NCBI RefSeq assembly: GCF_004343505.1
Contig: NZ_SLXU01000004.1
Span: 62,001 to 126,000, forward strand
Length of the DNA stretch: 64,000 nt
Source: Rhodovulum bhavnagarense
Lineage (GTDB): Bacteria > Pseudomonadota > Alphaproteobacteria > Rhodobacterales > Rhodobacteraceae
Direction: 5' to 3'
Part shown: positions 62,622 to 64,000 of the stretch, piece by piece
Position numbering within the stretch: position 1 is the stretch's first letter
How the letters are laid out: each line of letters begins with the position of its first letter
Position numbers and translations under genes: made by a program
Notes under the pieces: model-generated
Told to the model about the DNA's origin: nothing
The model's database searches: none
What the model saw: only the letters and a program-made list of their open reading frames with translations

Positions 62622-63881
62622 TTGACCGATTTCCAAACACTCGGCCTGTCGCCGAACCTTTGCGCCGCGCTGAGCCGCGCCAACTTTACCCAACCTACCC
62701 CGATCCAGGCACAGGCGATCCCGCTGGCGCTGGCCGGGCATGACGTCCTGGGCCTGGCCCAGACCGGCACTGGCAAGACGCTGGCGTTCGGCCTGCCGCT
62801 CATCGATCACCTTCTGGCCAAGCCCGGCAAACCCGCGCCCAAGGCCGCCAATTCACTGATCCTGGCCCCCACGCGCGAGCTGGTGAACCAGATCGCCGAG
62901 GGACTTCGCCTGTTGACCGAGGATACGCGCCTGCGTATCGCCGTCGTGGTGGGTGGACAGTCGATCAACCGCCAGATCGGCATGCTCGCGCGCGGCTGCG
63001 ATATCCTGGTCGCAACCCCCGGCCGCCTGATCGACCTGATGGAACGCCAAGCCGTCGATCTTGGTGCGGTGCGCCACCTGGTGCTGGACGAAGCCGACCA
63101 GATGCTTGACCTCGGGTTCATCCATGCGCTGCGCCGGATCGCGCCGCGCCTGGGCACGCCGCGCCAGACCATGTTGTTCTCGGCCACAATGCCAAAGCAG
63201 ATGGAGGAGCTGTCGCGCGCCTATCTCACCGATCCGCGCCGGGTACAGGTTTCACCGCCGGGCAAGGCCGCCGACAAGATCACGCAATCGGTGCATTTCA
63301 TCGACAAACCGGAAAAACCCGCCCGCCTGCGCGAAATCCTGTCGCGCGATCCCGAGGCGCTGACGCTGGTCTTTGCCCGCACCAAGCATGGTGCCGAAAA
63401 GCTGATGAAGGGGCTTGTGGCCGATGGCTATAACGCCGCCTCGATCCACGGCAACAAGAGCCAGGGCCAGCGCGACCGCGCGATCAAGGCATTCCGCGAG
63501 GGCACGATCACGACGCTGGTCGCCACCGACGTGGCGGCGCGCGGCATCGACATTCCCGGAGTGGCCTACGTGGTCAATTACGACCTGCCCGAGGTGCCTG
63601 ACAACTATGTCCACCGTATCGGCCGCACCGCCCGTGCCGGGCGCGAGGGCGAGGCGATCGCGCTATGCGCGCCGGATGAAACCGACCTCCTGGCCCAGAT
63701 CGAAAAGCTGATGAAGATCGAGGTGCCCGTCGCCAGCGGAACCCGGCCAAGCACGGCCCAGGCGCAGCGGCGCAAGCCCCCCCAGCCCCGCAACCGGGGC
63801 AGGTCCGGTGCCGCCAAACCGCAGGCCGGGAAACCGGCCGCGCCGAAAGGTCGGCGGCCCCGCCGGCCTCGCGCCGCCTGA
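62622..63881 (+). CDS. DEAD-box RNA helicase (RhlE-like)
   Basis: ATP-dependent RNA helicase of 419 residues. The Q-motif FTQPTPIQAQAIPLALAGHD opens it. Motifs follow in order: AQTGTGKT (I), PTRELV (Ia), LDEADQMLD (II, DEAD), SAT (III), RGIDIPGV and HRIGRTARAGREG (VI). The C-terminal tail is basic and Pro/Arg-rich (RGRSGAAKPQAGKPAAP), as in RhlE, and may bind RNA. The start is TTG at 62622 after AAAGGA with 8-base spacing. GTG 62598 is also open but lacks a site. A role in cold growth or ribosome assembly is expected from the family. Confidence 0.92.
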   Translation: MTDFQTLGLSPNLCAALSRANFTQPTPIQAQAIPLALAGHDVLGLAQTGTGKTLAFGLPLIDHLLAKPGKPAPKAANSLILAPTRELVNQIAEGLRLLTEDTRLRIAVVVGGQSINRQIGMLARGCDILVATPGRLIDLMERQAVDLGAVRHLVLDEADQMLDLGFIHALRRIAPRLGTPRQTMLFSATMPKQMEELSRAYLTDPRRVQVSPPGKAADKITQSVHFIDKPEKPARLREILSRDPEALTLVFARTKHGAEKLMKGLVADGYNAASIHGNKSQGQRDRAIKAFREGTITTLVATDVAARGIDIPGVAYVVNYDLPEVPDNYVHRIGRTARAGREGEAIALCAPDETDLLAQIEKLMKIEVPVASGTRPSTAQAQRRKPPQPRNRGRSGAAKPQAGKPAAPKGRRPRRPRAA

Positions 63882-63908
63882 GGGTGCGGGCGGGCGGGCC
63901 CTTGTGCG

Positions 63909-64000
63909 CTATTCTGCCGCCAGCGGCAGCGCGTGCTCGCCCGCACGCCCGATCTGGGCCAGATCGGCGGTGACCGACCCCATCAAACGCCGGAAACCGG
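63909..64000 (-). CDS. C-terminal end of an unidentified protein (cut by window edge)
   Basis: Open frame on the minus strand from the window edge to a TAG at 63909-63911. It ends in RRLMGSVTADLAQIGRAGEH and then ALPLAAE. No family can be named from 29 residues. It is convergent with the helicase gene, 27 bases away. Confidence 0.5.
   Translation of the reverse strand, partial: GFRRLMGSVTADLAQIGRAGEHALPLAAE

Overview
The window is GC-rich, densely coded alphaproteobacterial chromosome. The gene content points to Rhodobacteraceae (Roseobacter group): a CcrM-type GANTC methyltransferase next to rnhB, BluE/CobC/CobD/CobP cobalamin genes, a small porin ending in Phe, DUF2125, DUF3576 and DUF4170 proteins, and a DciA-like DUF721 protein. 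No rRNA, tRNA, insertion sequence, prophage or CRISPR array was seen. The family assignment is an inference from gene content; genus cannot be called.

Layout. 1-6.3 kb: 5' part of a response regulator gene, ribA, a 60-aa conserved protein, an L,D-transpeptidase-like protein, yggS, a TPR-sulfotransferase and a porin. 6.5-11.3 kb: DUF3576 lipoprotein, leuS, lptE, holA. 11.3-21.8 kb: a FAD oxidoreductase, an HNH protein, a crotonase and an SDR, a DUF2125 protein, then pmbA / CysQ-like phosphatase / DUF4170 / KdtA-like / lpxK (lipid A-Kdo), and a DsbA-like thioredoxin with DUF721. 21.8-28.4 kb: mutY, an AlkB-type hydroxylase, a NAD(P)-binding protein, a cytochrome P450 with a dyad operator candidate, ccrM with three GANTC sites in its leader, rnhB. 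28.4-32.2 kb: two small secreted proteins and a large RTX protein with a glycosidase-like N-terminus, flanked by two gaps of almost 700 bp. 32.8-38.9 kb: an imelysin / di-heme DUF1111 / imelysin / DUF1513 operon (periplasmic iron handling) and a convergent MauG-like di-heme peroxidase. 39.3-45.8 kb: a CPA2 antiporter, and an Mla/Pqi-like lipid transporter operon (STAS-MlaE fusion, MlaF, long MlaD, PqiC-like lipoprotein). 45.8-50 kb: bluE-cobD-cobC facing cobP, then a cobalamin riboswitch before a crdX-like gene. Together these enzymes make and attach the aminopropanol arm and activate the nucleotide loop of B12. 50-53.7 kb: a GAF-like protein, a broken secreted protein gene, and a sulfur module (periplasmic rhodanese, YeeE/YedE transporter, 56-aa membrane protein). 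54-62.2 kb: a catabolic module made of a DUF1028 protein and an M20 amidohydrolase, diverging from a peptide-type ABC transporter (with a fused permease-ATPase) and a GntR/FCD regulator. 62.6-63.9 kb: a DEAD-box helicase, then the 3' end of a minus-strand gene.

Most promising leads: (1) the DUF1028/M20/ABC/GntR module with repeated operator-like sites; (2) the rhodanese-YeeE-small Cys protein operon; (3) the RTX protein, which keeps a GH-A-like GNE motif but seems to lack the nucleophile Glu; (4) a B12 riboswitch controlling only the small Cys-rich protein; (5) GANTC clustering upstream of ccrM. All gene functions are by recognition of sequence motifs; no database search was run.
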